Of a stretch of DNA of 64,000 nucleotides, positions 11,326-21,994 are shown in pieces. The position numbers were made by a program, and so were the translations under genes. The DNA comes from Elymus sibiricus. Lineage: Eukaryota; Streptophyta; Magnoliopsida; Poales; Poaceae. Position 1 is the stretch's first letter. Every line of letters begins with the position of its first letter. A model generated the notes under the pieces. That model made no database searches and had not been told where the DNA came from. It saw nothing but the letters and a program-made list of their open reading frames with translations. The stretch spans positions 307,918,166 through 307,982,165 of the forward strand of contig CM077666.1 of the NCBI GenBank assembly GCA_039707655.1. The letters are read 5' to 3'.

Positions 11326-13023
11326 CTAGAGGTATCTGATAATGTTCAGCATATAAATCAAAGCGCACCTCAGGGGGTTCGACCTACTCAGAAAATGAAA
11401 GTTTTGCACAAAGGAATTTGTAAGGATGTGGTGCTGGTCACACTCATCTGCGAGGAAGTCAGCCAGTCCAGCATTTGCAACGAATTGCGTGAACTCTTGG
11501 TAGAATCCGGCTTCATTCATGAAGGCATTGTGCGGCCATTCGCACGGCCGGACCTCCATCCAATGCGGGATGTTGAGGTCGCTGTCCGTGAAGTCCCCAA
11601 GGACTCCCTTGGCGTTCCGCTTTGAAGAACTCCTCCGGAAGATATTCATTTTCCTAAGAACAATTTTCTCAACGGGGATATGCATCTCCCCAATAATAAG
11701 AGTTTCATATTTCTTTTTGACAGTAGGAAGAGGGAGTTGAAAACTTCCAATACTAATTGTCGGAGTCTTTCCAATAACACGAATACCATTTACTTGAAAT
11801 TGTTTCTTCGGAAAGTCCACCGTATGTTCATTACCATTGATATGAAAAGTGACCTTGCTTTTGTTGCAATCAATAACAGCTCCTGCAGTATTCAAAAAGG
11901 GTCTACCAAGGATAATTGACATGTTGTCGTCCTCGGGCATATCGAGTATAACAAAGTCTGTTAGAATAGTAACATTTGCAACTACAATGGGCACATCCTC
12001 ACAAACACCGATAGGTATGGCAGTTGATTTGTCAACCATTTGCAATGATATTTTAGTGGGAGTGAGTTTATTCAAATCAAGTCTTTTGTATAAAGAGAAA
12101 GGCATAACAGTAACACCGGCTCCTAAATCACACAAAGCAGTTTTGACATAGTTTCTTTTAATGGAGCATGGTATAGTTGGTATTCCCGGATCTCCTAGTT
12201 TCCTAGGTACTCCATCCTTAAAAGAATAATTTGCAAGCATGGTGGAAATCTCTGCTTCAGGTATCTTTCTTTTATTTGTGACAATGTCTTTCATATATTT
12301 AGCATAAGGGGCCATCTTTAAAATATCAGTCAAACGAGTGCGCAAAAAGACTGGCCTAAGCATTTCAGCAAAGCGTTCAAATTCTTCCTCATCCTTTTTC
12401 TTAAATGGTTTAGGAGGAAAGGGCATGGGTTTTTGAACCCATGGTTCTCTTTCTTTACCAAGTTTTCCAGCAACGAAGTCTCTTTTATCACAACGTTTAT
12501 TTTTAGAAGGTGGGTTATCAAGATCAACAACAGGTTCTATTTCAACATCATTATTCAGTTCTTTATCATTATCTTGTTGGGTATCCACATGAGCATCATC
12601 ATTATTATTATCATCGGGTGGTTGTTCATTACCAGATTGTGTTTCAACATTAGAAATAGAAACATCATTACTATCCTCCAAGGGTTTTTCTACCTCAGGT
12701 TCACTAGAAGTATGCAAAGTCCTATCATTTTTCTTTTTCTTTTTCTTTTTAGATGGACTAGGTGCATCAACATTAATTCTTTGAGAGTCTTGTTCAATTC
12801 TTTTTGGGTGACCTTCAGGATAAAGTGGCTCCTGAGTCATTCTACCTCCTCTTGTCATTACTCTAACAGCATGATCATTCATATTGTTATTCATTTCATT
12901 GAGCAATTCACTTTGAGATTTAGCAACTTGTTCTAATTGAGTTTGAACCATAGATGCATGTTTACTCACACCTTTAACATCATTAGCAATTTTAAATAAC
13001 AAGTCACTTAAGCGATCAATCAT
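11326..13023 (-). CDS. E2 gag C-terminus and aspartic protease, fused to start of ATHILA-type region
   Basis: This is a 565-codon frame. The N-terminal ~190 residues are acidic and Asn/Asp-rich with a Lys run (linker). The middle holds a retroviral-type protease with the catalytic motif DLGAGVTVMP (codons at 12118-12129) and a later ILGRPFL flap-region motif. After the protease comes LNIPHWMEVRPCEW and then DECDQHHILTNSFVQNFHF, which belong to the ATHILA-type domain. A normal Gypsy polyprotein would continue into reverse transcriptase here, and none is present. The upstream gag frame is the same frame, separated by stops at 13177-13179, 13072-13074 and 13024-13026. Confidence 0.85.
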   Translation of the reverse strand: MIDRLSDLLFKIANDVKGVSKHASMVQTQLEQVAKSQSELLNEMNNNMNDHAVRVMTRGGRMTQEPLYPEGHPKRIEQDSQRINVDAPSPSKKKKKKKNDRTLHTSSEPEVEKPLEDSNDVSISNVETQSGNEQPPDDNNNDDAHVDTQQDNDKELNNDVEIEPVVDLDNPPSKNKRCDKRDFVAGKLGKEREPWVQKPMPFPPKPFKKKDEEEFERFAEMLRPVFLRTRLTDILKMAPYAKYMKDIVTNKRKIPEAEISTMLANYSFKDGVPRKLGDPGIPTIPCSIKRNYVKTALCDLGAGVTVMPFSLYKRLDLNKLTPTKISLQMVDKSTAIPIGVCEDVPIVVANVTILTDFVILDMPEDDNMSIILGRPFLNTAGAVIDCNKSKVTFHINGNEHTVDFPKKQFQVNGIRVIGKTPTISIGSFQLPLPTVKKKYETLIIGEMHIPVEKIVLRKMNIFRRSSSKRNAKGVLGDFTDSDLNIPHWMEVRPCEWPHNAFMNEAGFYQEFTQFVANAGLADFLADECDQHHILTNSFVQNFHFLSRSNPLRCALIYMLNIIRYL

Positions 13024-13176
13024 TTAGGCATTTCGTTTCAATTGTTTCATAACATTTGCATTGAAGTGATCTTATTTAATAATATAATTGTCAAATTCAT
13101 ACAAGCATTGACTAGGAGGTTTGTTATAAGGAATATCACTTGCATCAAATTTTATAAGAGAATTTACCTCTACTAC

Positions 13177-13965
13177 CTATGGTGGTGTGTGAAGACCATG
13201 TATTTCTTCAATAGGTGGTAAATTCTTAACATCTTCAGCTTTAATACCTTTCTCCTTCATACATTTCTTTTCTTCTTGCATATCTTCAGGACTGAGATAT
13301 AAAATACCCTTCTTCTTCGGAGTGGGTTTGGGCGGTGGTTCAGGAAGTGTCCAATCATTATCATTCTTCAATATATTATTCAATAGTTTCTCAGCTTGTT
13401 CAATAGTTCGTTCCCTGAAAACACAACTCGCATAACTATCTAGGTAGTCTCTAGAAGCATCGGTTAGTCCATTGTAAAAGATATCAAGTATTTCATTCTT
13501 CTTAAGAGGGTGATCAGGCAAAGAATTAAGTAATTGGAAAAGCCTCCCCCAAGCTTGAGGGAGATTCTCTTCTTTAATTTGCACAAAGTTAAATATTTTT
13601 TGTAAAGCAGCTTGTTTCTTATGAGCAGGAAAATATTTTTTAGAGAAGTGATAAATCATATCCTGGGGACTACGCACACATCCAGGAGCAAGAGTATTAT
13701 ACCATTCCTTAGCATCACCCTTTAATGAGAAAGGAAACAACTTAAGAATATAGTAATAGCGAATTTTTTCCTCATGAGCAAATAGGGTGGCTATATCATT
13801 TAATTTAGTAAGATGTGCCACAACTGTTTCAGTTTCATAGCCATGGAAAGGATCAGATTCAACCAAAGTAATTAACTCAGGATCAACAGAGAATTCATAA
13901 TCCTTATCAGTAACAAATATGGGAGAGGTAGCAAACTTAGGATCATATTTCATTCTCTCCCTCAT
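13177..13965 (-). CDS. gag: E2 gag core (Retrotrans_gag)
   Basis: This 262-codon frame has the plant Gypsy gag pattern: KLFPFSLKGDAKEWYNTL, a FSKKYFPAHKK segment, then SLPDHPLKKNEILDIFYNGL (the retrotransposon gag domain, capsid-like). It is followed by a basic, Pro-rich linker. Gag would form the particle that packages element RNA in the cytoplasm. The ATG at 13965 overlaps the stop of the preceding frame by ATGA. The preceding codons lie in a run of eight A on the minus strand, so this is most likely a one-base slip in a homopolymer inside one gag gene rather than a true overlap. Confidence 0.85.
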   Translation of the reverse strand: MRERMKYDPKFATSPIFVTDKDYEFSVDPELITLVESDPFHGYETETVVAHLTKLNDIATLFAHEEKIRYYYILKLFPFSLKGDAKEWYNTLAPGCVRSPQDMIYHFSKKYFPAHKKQAALQKIFNFVQIKEENLPQAWGRLFQLLNSLPDHPLKKNEILDIFYNGLTDASRDYLDSYASCVFRERTIEQAEKLLNNILKNDNDWTLPEPPPKPTPKKKGILYLSPEDMQEEKKCMKEKGIKAEDVKNLPPIEEIHGLHTPP

Positions 13966-14306
13966 AGATTTTTTTTCATTTCAGCAAGCAATTTTATAAC
14001 TTCATCTCTATCATTACAAGCAAGGATAGTTCTAGCCGTCTCCCTATCAAAGAAATGTTCATCAGGTGTTTCAACTCTAGTAGGAGAGCTAGGCATAATA
14101 GGTGAATCATAATTCTCAAGAGTTTCAACATTTTCAATTTCTTTAGCTTTAGTAAGTTGTTCAGCAAGAAATTCACCAAGTGGCACAGCATTATCAAGCC
14201 TAGTACTAGCATCATCATGAGTATCATTCATAGCAGAAGTGGTATCATCAATAACTTGCGACATATCAGAATTATTAGCATCTGGTGGTGTTGCAAGATT
14301 ACTCAA
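13962..14306 (-). CDS. gag: E2 gag N-terminal segment
   Basis: This 114-codon acidic frame starts 151 bp after the PBS, the expected start of gag, and runs to a frameshift at the A-run near 13971-13978, after which gag continues at 13965. It has no domain of its own. ATG at 14306 is the first in-frame start downstream of the leader. Confidence 0.7.
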   Translation of the reverse strand: MSNLATPPDANNSDMSQVIDDTTSAMNDTHDDASTRLDNAVPLGEFLAEQLTKAKEIENVETLENYDSPIMPSSPTRVETPDEHFFDRETARTILACNDRDEVIKLLAEMKKNL

Positions 14307-14456
14307 AACAGAAGGTGAATCAAGTGCAGAGCTAGATGGCAGTTCCTTACCCCCCCCCTCGTCTTAGAGGGAACGATCTTGGTCTTAGCGTCTTTCAGAT
14401 TCTTCATAGTGATCAATAGATATAAATCCCAAGTGACTCAGCAATTAAATCTATGC

Positions 14457-14474
14457 TCCCCGGCAACGGCGCCA
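14457..14474 (-). other. Primer binding site, tRNA-Asp type (E2)
   Basis: Minus-strand TGGCGCCGTTGCCGGGGA, eleven bases from the 5' LTR end. Perfect over 18 nt. Confidence 0.95.
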
Positions 14475-15568
14475 GAAAAAGGTCTTGATAACCCACAAGT
14501 ATAGGGGATCGCAACAGTTTTCGAGGGTAGAGTATTCAACCCAAATTTATTGATTCGACACAAGGGGAGCCAAAGAATATTTGCAAGTATTAGCAGTTGA
14601 GTTGTCAATTCAACCACACCTGGAGACTAAATATCTACAGCAGAGTGATCAGTAGCACAGTAGTATGATAGTTTGATAGTAGCAACAATAATAGTAACAG
14701 TAGCAGTAACGGTAGCAGCAGTAGTTTTGCAGCAATTGTGACAGCAGTAGCAACAGTAGTAACTTAGCAAAGAACAATATGTGAAAAGCTCGTAGGCATT
14801 GGATCGGTGATTATGTTGGATAACATTTATCATATAACAGCCATAACCTAGGGTGACACAGAACTAGCTCCAATTCATCAATGTAATGTAGGCATGTATT
14901 CCGTATATAGTCATACGTGCTTGCGATAAGAACTTGCATGACATCTGTTGTCCTACCCTCCCGTGGTAGCGGGGTCCATAAGGAAACTAAGGGATATTAA
15001 GGCCTCCTTTTAATAGAGAACCGGAACAAAGCATTAGCACTTAGTGAATACATGAACTCCTCAAACTACGGCAATCACCGGAAAGAATCCCAATTATTGT
15101 CACCTTGGGGTATGCGGATCATAACGCGTAGCAGGTGTGTATAACTTGCAAGATCAGATCAAAAACACAAATATATTCATGAAAACATAAAGGGTTCAGA
15201 TCTGAAATCATGGCACTCGGGCCCTAGTGACAAGCATTAAGCATAGCAAAGTCATAGCAACATCAATCTCAGAACATAGTGGATACTAGGGATCAAGTCC
15301 TAACAAAACTAACTCGATTACATGATAAATCTCATCCAACTCATCACCGTCCAGCAAGCCTACGAAGGAATTACTCACTCCCGGCGGTGAGCATCATGAA
15401 ATTGGTGATGAAGGATGGTTGATGATGACGATGCCGGAAGATCCCCCTCCCCGGAGCCCCAAACGGACTCCAGATCTGGCCTCCCGATGAAGAACAGGAG
15501 GTGGCGGCGGCTCCGTATCGTGAAACGCAATAAAACTCCCTCTCTTATTTTTTTCTATGGAATTATGA

Positions 15569-15575
15569 ATTTATA
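15569..15575 (-). promoter_or_regulatory. TATA box of E2 5' LTR
   Basis: TATAAAT on the minus strand. This is the copy that would drive E2 transcription. Confidence 0.6.
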
Positions 15576-15609
15576 GGCCAGAGATTAGAGTCAGCGGAGC
15601 CACGTGGGC

Positions 15610-15665
15610 CCCACGAGCCACCAGGGGGCGCCTGGGGGGGGTGGCGCGCCCTGGTGCCTCGTGGG
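15610..15665. repeat. GC-rich inverted repeat in E2 5' LTR
   Basis: Arms 15610-15632 and 15643-15665, 23 nt each, with two mismatches and a 10-nt G-rich loop. It sits 34 bp upstream of the TATA box on the element strand. Confidence 0.8.
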
Positions 15666-15902
15666 CACTGGGTGGGCCCCCTCCTGTGGGTCTTGGTTCC
15701 AGTATTTTTTATTTATTCCATAAAAAATCTCCAAAAAGTTTCATCTGATTTCAAGAACTTTTATTTCTGCACAAAAAACAACACCATGGTAATTCTGCTG
15801 AAAACAGCGTCAGTCCGGATTAGTTCCATTCAAATCATGCAAATTAGGGGCCATAATAAGAGCAAAAGTGTTTGGAAAAGTAGATACGATGGAGACGTAT
15901 CA

Positions 15903-15907
15903 AGCAG
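15903..15907. repeat. Target-site duplication of E2, right copy
   Basis: AGCAG, identical to 2897-2901. The first four bases complete the E1 3' LTR. Confidence 0.9.
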
Positions 15908-18538
15908 CGAGCTGGCTGGCCCGATCCCGACGCAGCCCTAAGCAAGCTGCCCGAACTGCTGCTGCTTACGCTTGTGGGGATGCGCCCGAGCTGCTGCTGC
16001 TACGCTCATGGCCGACGCAGGCGTGACAGGGGTGGTGGCGGAGGTTCGCGGGGCCGACCACGCCCGCTGTGGCTGCACCAACGAGCTGCTGCTGCTCTGG
16101 CTATGGTAGATGCGGGAGGTTATCGGCGAGCTGCTGCTGCTGCTGCTGCGGGTGGGATCCGACTGATCCACTAGTTCCTTACGGCTCATGCCGCTGCCAC
16201 TGCAGCCGGCCCTCCGGCGACCCTCTAGGCCGAAGTGATCGTGCACGATGTTGCTGCTGGATACGGCTGCTATTGCTGCTTCATATCGTGAGTACTAGTA
16301 GATCCCGTACTAGTTTTTTAGAACGATTCAGTACTAGTTCATTCATTTGGTGTTTGAGCTCTCGCTCTACAGCCGATTTGGTGCTCTACAGTAAACTTGA
16401 TCATGGACAGCTCGGCCCGACGACCCCACCCGAGCCCAGCCCGACGACCCGCCCCGAGCCTAGCGTGAAAAACCCGGGCTCCGGGCTTGACGTTCGGGGC
16501 ATGCTCGGGCTTTGATTTCTCAGCATTTCAGGTCGGGCTTACACGAGTGTGTTCCACAAAACAATGTTCGGGCCGGGCTTTCGGGCTTCGGGCTTGTTTT
16601 CGGGCCAGGCTCAGGCTTCTTCGGGCCGGGCTCGGACTTGTATTCTGGATTCGGGCTTTTCCAAGCCTGGCCCGAAACCCGGCCTGGCATATGATCAGGT
16701 TTACTCTGTAGGTACTAGTGGATTGAGTACCAGTAGTTGATTTCAGGTCCAATAGTCATTTTAGAAGTAGTTGATTTCAGGTACTAGTCGATTGTAAGCA
16801 AGGAGCACTGCTAGTAGAATCCGTAGGGAGTGGTGCTAGTAGAATCAGTAGGGAGTGGTGAGAATGAGCTGGCATCTCACTCATCCATTTCAGTACTAGC
16901 CGCTTCGATTTAGTTCAGTTTAATTTCAGTTTTGGACGTTTTGACAGTTAAATTTAGCGACGACAGTAAGTTCAGTTTTGGGTGTTTTGGTGCCTTATTT
17001 TATGGCAGCTATTGGAGACGGCGCTTGTTCATGCCAAAAAAAAGTTGTTTCATGCCCAAAAAGTTTACTCCACCAACTTCTCGTGTTCAAAAATAGAGCT
17101 GTTGTTGGAGGTTCTCTAATGATTTTCATTTGGGCATGTATCTTTTAATCTGAGAGAGAGGGAGGGAGATGAGGACAATATTAGTGCTCCCGCGAGAGAT
17201 CTAGCCCTTGCAAAAGAAAAATGCAAACTTTGATGTTTTTATCTTTTTTGCCTCACTTTGTAAACATCTACAAAACCTTACCTCATCTGATTCTAATTAA
17301 CCATGTGGTCACAAGAACAAATGTTGATTTTGAAAAAAAACTTTGATATCTACAATTTTCTTTGCTTGAGGGCCTATCCCAACAATGATTGACTACCATG
17401 ACAGTTGAAGAATAGATCGAAAGTTTTCTCACAAAAAAACAATGATTATTTATTGTCTGAATTAATTCAACATATATGGCATGTAAGTACGCGTCAGTGC
17501 CCTTTTTTCCTTTACATAGATTTGGGCTGCAACGTCTTCCCCTTTAACTATGCTGGCAGCACACAATCCCCACGTTTAATGCAACTTAATGCCCAATCAA
17601 TTTTGTGCAATGTCCTCCTCCTATATTTATTATATGCACCACCAATTAACGGTCGTGTTGATCCACCGTCTGTCTGGTTGGACTCACCTCCTGCTTTTAT
17701 TTCTAGCTTTTTAGCGAATGATGTGAGTGTTTTTTGATTTAATAAAGCTAGCCACGATGACCTTCCACTCGAAACAAATGCCCAATCAATAGTGTGTGTT
17801 ACCATGCATAGCAGGCCCCACAATCCCCAAAAGTTTATTTCTTCTCATTCTCTGTTCGTTGATTCCTGTGGTGGCCTCCTGTTTGTTGATTTCTTCTCAT
17901 TCTCTATTGTTTCAAGCAAGTTGTGTAACATATTTAACTGTGTATAAAACCCAATGTGTCCTTTGTTTTTTCTAATACTATTAATAAACATTTCTTTTGT
18001 AACCACAAACATGTGCTATCTCAGTTGGTAACTGGTGTTTTACCTTAGCACGGCGGCATGAATCTCACACCAGAATTTTTTTTTTCGGACATGCCCAGCT
18101 GAGAGACCCACTTGACTGCCTCATGGCCCATAAGAAAAAAAGCACAGCTACGTGCCGAAGGCCCACCAAAGTGAGCGCAGGCCCAGACGAAACCCCCCTA
18201 CAGTACGAACCCTTTTATGGTCTGCGGATTTATTCTTAGAAACATGAGGAGGTTTTCTACAAATTATTATGACAAGCCAAAAATATCAATTTTCTTTTAT
18301 TTACTACTAGGAAACATGCCCGTGCATTGCAATGGGAGAAAAAAAACACCCCTTGTACACACACTCAATGACATCAGCAAATCTCTTGAAATCTTTCATG
18401 ATGCCACACAAGACACAACATGCAACGTGATAAGTGGTGGTGCGCAAAAACATAAAGGAAGGATGATTTTTGAAGTGTACTCAAAGTGTTTCTAATTCAT
18501 TATACAACATAAATATCTACCTAGTTGCTGGTAGTTTA
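15908..18538. other. Non-LTR island, no gene recognised
   Basis: About 2.6 kb with none of the LTR families seen elsewhere. 15956-16250 is GC-rich with GCT/CTG runs (for example 16131-16150). 16386-16711 is a foldback structure. 16270-16900 has many GTACTAG motifs. 17840-17915 holds two copies of a TTCTTCTCATTCTCT-type segment. Around 18310-18345 is an ACATGCCCGTGCATTGCAA-like stretch that I recognise as a common grass repeat terminus but cannot name. Short open frames on both strands show no domain. Confidence 0.5.
16386..16711. mobile_element. Possible foldback/MITE-like element
   Basis: Imperfect inverted repeats at 16386-16404 and 16691-16711 (CTACAG..TAAAC.TGATCAT, a 2-nt gap and one mismatch) bound 326 bp. 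The interior is full of CGGGCT/AGCCCG-type words that can fold on themselves. Flanks GTGCT and GTACT are close to a 5-bp duplication. Some plant hAT elements have similar GGGCC-rich subterminal regions, but no transposase is present. Confidence 0.35.
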
Positions 18539-19881
18539 TGTTGGGAAACATAGTAGAAAAAAAATTCGCCCTACGATCAACCAGGAACACTATGAAGATG
18601 CAATAACGGTTTGGATCAGATCGTTACCTACTCCGAGTTGCAGCGGAAGAAGACAAGTTGGTGTAAATCGTACTTGGAGTCCCTCAAACTGTCGATGAAC
18701 GATCCCTCGAATGTAAGATCGAAAGCACAACCTCTCCACAGATTGCAAGCGTACGGTCTTCACGATCCGGAAGCACTTCGCCGTCCAGAGCTAATCATCG
18801 CCGGAGAATTAGAGGGAGGAGATTAGAACCACACTGGGCTGCTAATTATGAGGTTTAGAGGATCTAGGTCTAGCTCTAATTAGATCAACTAGGATCAACT
18901 AGAACTAGAACTAGAGAAATAGAGGAGGCTCCAAAACTTGTGTGTACAAAAGTTCCCAAAACCTCTAGTATACATAGGTTGGAGGAGGAGGAGGGGTCGC
19001 CACACAAGGGGGGAAAGTCCCCCCCTGCGCTGGCCATGGGGAGGGAATCCCTCCCCAATTCGGCTTCCCTCTCTCCTTTCCATGAGGAGAAGGGTGTGCC
19101 TTCTCTATTGGGCCCTTGTGGCCCAATTCTCCTTCCACCACTTAGCCTTTTAAGGCCCGTTGATATTTAATTAAATATAAAAGCCTCCTAACTATTATTA
19201 TAGTCTTTTATTATTAATTTAACATCTTTGGAAACATTTTCCACCTATATATAATTTATGGGTAATACCCGGTATTGCCCGATAAACTCCGAAACCCTTC
19301 CGGTGACCCCGAAACGCTTCCGGTTCCTATCGAAACTATTTGAATATTAATGAAACAATTTCATAAATATTTCCTTGTTACTCCTATCCTACTAACACTC
19401 AACAGACCATGATTACCTTACGCTTGTGACCCTGTAGGTTCGGTAAAACATAGACATGAACAAAACCCCTTTCGTTAAATGACCGATAGCGGAACCGTGG
19501 ACATCCATATCGATCCCTATGAGTACATGAATGACATTTGAATGAACCTTTGGTTATCATGTTCTATTCCCTTTGCTTTGTGATACTTTACAAAACCCGA
19601 GGTGAGATATATCGGTATCCTCTTGATTCATACACACGCTCACTATACCGGTCTTCTCGTTGCCGGTTTTGTTCTTCTTTCTCGTTGACATGTTCTGGCA
19701 TCCCCGTGACATAGTCACCTGTGTCTGACCAGACGATGACGGACGCCGTCACACCGAGAGGGCCCTAAGAATATCTCTCCATCGTTGGAGGAGAAAATTC
19801 CATTCTCCAGCTATCTAGTCCCTTGTCAAACTTTCCGATGAACCTGGAAGTTGTCGTTATGATCACCGTGTTACAGATGAC
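18539..19881 (-). repeat. C1: Angela-like Copia LTR, 3' part, interrupted
   Basis: It begins TGTTGGGAAACATAG on the plus strand, the reverse of the usual end of Angela/WIS-type Triticeae Copia LTRs, so the element lies on the minus strand. About 1.34 kb is present before the EJ LTR starts at 19882. The family is recalled by resemblance. Preceding bases GTTTA (18534-18538) are the expected duplication, with the partner outside the window. No coding sequence. Confidence 0.65.
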
Positions 19882-20455
19882 TGATGACCCACAAGTATAG
19901 GGGATCAATCATAGTCCTTTCGATAAGTAAAAGTGTCAAACCCAATGAGGAGCAGAAGGAATTGATAAGCGGTTTCATCAAGGTAATCTCTACTTGTGCT
20001 GTAAAGTAGTATTAACAGATAGTTTGATAGCAAGGTAATTCTTAGCAAGTAACAAGTAACCAAAGTAACAAAGTGCAGCAAGGTGGCCCAATCCTTTTAT
20101 TGCAAAGGACAAGCCGGAAGTACTTCTTATATTAAGCAAAGCGTTCTCAAGGGCACATGGGAATTCTCGTCCAGTCATGTTCATCATGTTTAGTTGATTC
20201 ACGGTCACTATTTTGATAATTTGATATGTGGGTGGAGCGGTGCTAGGGTGTTGTTCTTACTCGAACAAACAACCCACTTATGATTACCCTCTCTCGCAAG
20301 CATCCGCAACTACGAAAGAAGAATTAAGATAAATCTAACCATAGCATGAAACCTATGGATCCAAATCAGTCCCTTGCGGAATAGCGCACAAACTAGGGTT
20401 TAAGCTTCTGTCACTCTCGCAACCCATCATCTACTTACTACTCCACAATGCCTTC
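19882..20455 (-). repeat. EJ: Jeli-like Gypsy LTR fragment, interrupted
   Basis: It starts TGATGACCCACAAG, like but not the same as the E2 LTR start, and runs 574 bp before the EB LTR begins. Preceding bases ATGAC (19877-19881) are the predicted duplication. It is non-coding; the open frame at 19990-20208 is LTR sequence. Confidence 0.65.
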
Positions 20456-21641
20456 TGCTACTTGTGAGCTGCGTTGGGAGTTTCCCCGAAGAGGAAGGGT
20501 GAAGCAATATAGTAGAGATAAGTATTTCCCTCAGTGAGAACCATGGTTCATCGAACCAAAAGGAGAACCACACAAATCCTAGTGAACAACACTTGCACAC
20601 ACAAAAGCAAATACTTGCACCCAACGCGGGCAAGAGGGTTGCCAATCCCCTTGAACTCGTTACTTGCAAGGATCAAATCTTGTATAGGTAGATAGATAAA
20701 CTGCAAAACAAAATAAAAGTAAATAAATTGCAGCAAGGTATTTTTGTTTTTTATAATATGATTATAGTAGACCCGGGGGCCATAGTTTTCACTAGAGGCT
20801 TCTCTCTCGAACACAAAGCATATGGTGGGTAAACAAATTATTGTTGGGCAATTGATAGAAAAGCGCATAGTTATGACGTATTCATGGCAATGATCATGTA
20901 TATGGGCATCATGTCCGTGACAAGTAGACCGACTCCTGCCTGCATCTACTACTATTACTCCACCAATCGACTGCTATCCAGCATGCATCTATGGTATTAA
21001 GTTCACGACAAATAGAGTAACACCTTGAGCAAGATGACATGATGTAGACAAACTAAACTCAAGCAATATGATTAAACCCCGTCATTTTACCCTTAATAGC
21101 AACAATACAATACGTGTCTCGCTACCCCTTCTGTCACTGGGTGAGGACACCGCAAGATTGAACCCATTACAAAGCGCCTCTCCAACTGAAGATAAATCAA
21201 TCTAGTTGGCCAAACCAAACGGATAGATCGGAGAGAAATACAAAGCTATAACAATTACGTATAATAAAGTCCAGAAAAGTCCCAATTACTTTCAATGAAT
21301 AATCTGATAATAAACCCACAATTCATCGGATCCCAACAAACACACCGCAAAAGAAGATTACATCGGATAGAACTCCAAGAAGATCGAGGAGAACATTGTA
21401 TTGAAGATCAAAGAGAGAGAAGAAGCCATCTAGCTACTAGCTATGGACCCGTAGGTCTATGGTGAACTACTCATGCATCAGCGGAAGGGAAGCAAGGTTG
21501 ATGTAGAGGCCCTCCGTGATCGATTCCCCCTCCGGCAGAGTACCGGAAAAGGCCTCCAGATGGGATCACGGAAGAACAGAAGCTTGTGGCGGAGGAAAAG
21601 TTATTTCGGGTGGCTCGATGTTGGTTTGGGAATATTTATGA

Positions 21642-21648
21642 ATTTATA
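21642..21648 (-). promoter_or_regulatory. TATA box of EB 3' LTR
   Basis: TATAAAT on the minus strand. The equivalent in the other LTR is 26954-26960. Confidence 0.5.
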
Positions 21649-21681
21649 CAGGTGGAATTAAGTCAAACGGAGCTACATGGG

Positions 21682-21739
21682 GCCCACGAGCTCAGGGGGC
21701 ACGCCTACCCCCTGGGGCGTGCCCTGTGAGCTTGTGGCT
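21682..21739. repeat. Inverted repeat in EB LTR
   Basis: Arms 21682-21705 and 21716-21739 (24 nt, 19 paired) around a 10-nt loop. The inner stem is GGGCACGCC with GGCGTGCCC: an A:T pair replaces the G:C pair seen in the EC LTR. It lies 33 bp upstream of the TATA box. Confidence 0.75.
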
Positions 21740-21980
21740 CTCCCGTAGGTCTTCTGGCCTCCTCCCGAACCTTCTAGGTTCCCTTCTGGTCCAGAAAAAA
21801 ATCATTTTAAAGGTTTTATTCTGTTTGACTTTGTTTGGTATTGATTTTCTGAAAAGCCAAAAACAAGGTTAGTCCCAAAAAATGATATAAAATAGCATAA
21901 AAATGCATATAAAGTATCCAAGATTGATAATATAATAGCATGAAACAATCAAAAATTATAGATACGTTGGAGACGTATCA

Positions 21981-21994
21981 GCATCCCCAAGCTT
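21981..21994 (-). other. Polypurine tract of EB
   Basis: Minus-strand AAGCTTGGGGATGC abuts the 3' LTR. Related copies occur inside EB at 24112-24125 and 24169-24182. Confidence 0.8.

Larger units (their letters stand above)
2902..15902 (-). mobile_element. E2: complete Athila-type Gypsy element lacking RT, RNase H and integrase
   Basis: Two ~1.42-kb LTRs (2902-4322 and 14486-15902), a perfect AGCAG target-site duplication, a reversed tRNA-Asp PBS beside the right LTR and a polypurine tract beside the left LTR define a minus-strand element of 13.0 kb. About 4.16 kb of that is the later S1 insertion. Coding order on the minus strand is gag (14306-13177), gag C-terminus plus protease (13023-11326) and an ATHILA-type ORF (11295-10633). 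No reverse transcriptase, RNase H or integrase motif was found on either strand, so E2 would need enzymes from a relative. Confidence 0.93.
14486..15902 (-). repeat. E2 5' LTR
   Basis: Pair of 2902-4322. It starts TGATAACCC and ends GTATCA on the plus strand and carries the TATA box at 15569-15575. Scattered differences from its partner show the insertion is not brand new. Confidence 0.95.
20456..21980 (-). repeat. EB 3' LTR
   Basis: On the plus strand it begins TGCTACTTGTGAG and ends GACGTATCA (1,525 bp). It matches 25768-27020 along the shared part and the E1 LTRs in reverse. It carries a TATA box at 21642-21648 and an inverted repeat at 21682-21739. Confidence 0.92.

Noticed and set aside
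11242..12936. Several plus-strand open frames
   Set aside because: Antisense shadows of the E2 gag-protease frame; hydrophobic Ile/Phe runs mirror the Asp/Asn-rich sense protein.
14457..14474. Possible tRNA gene 3' end (TCCCCGGCAACGGCGCCA)
   Set aside because: No tRNA body is present; it is the primer binding site of E2. The same holds for 569-586 and 25739-25756.
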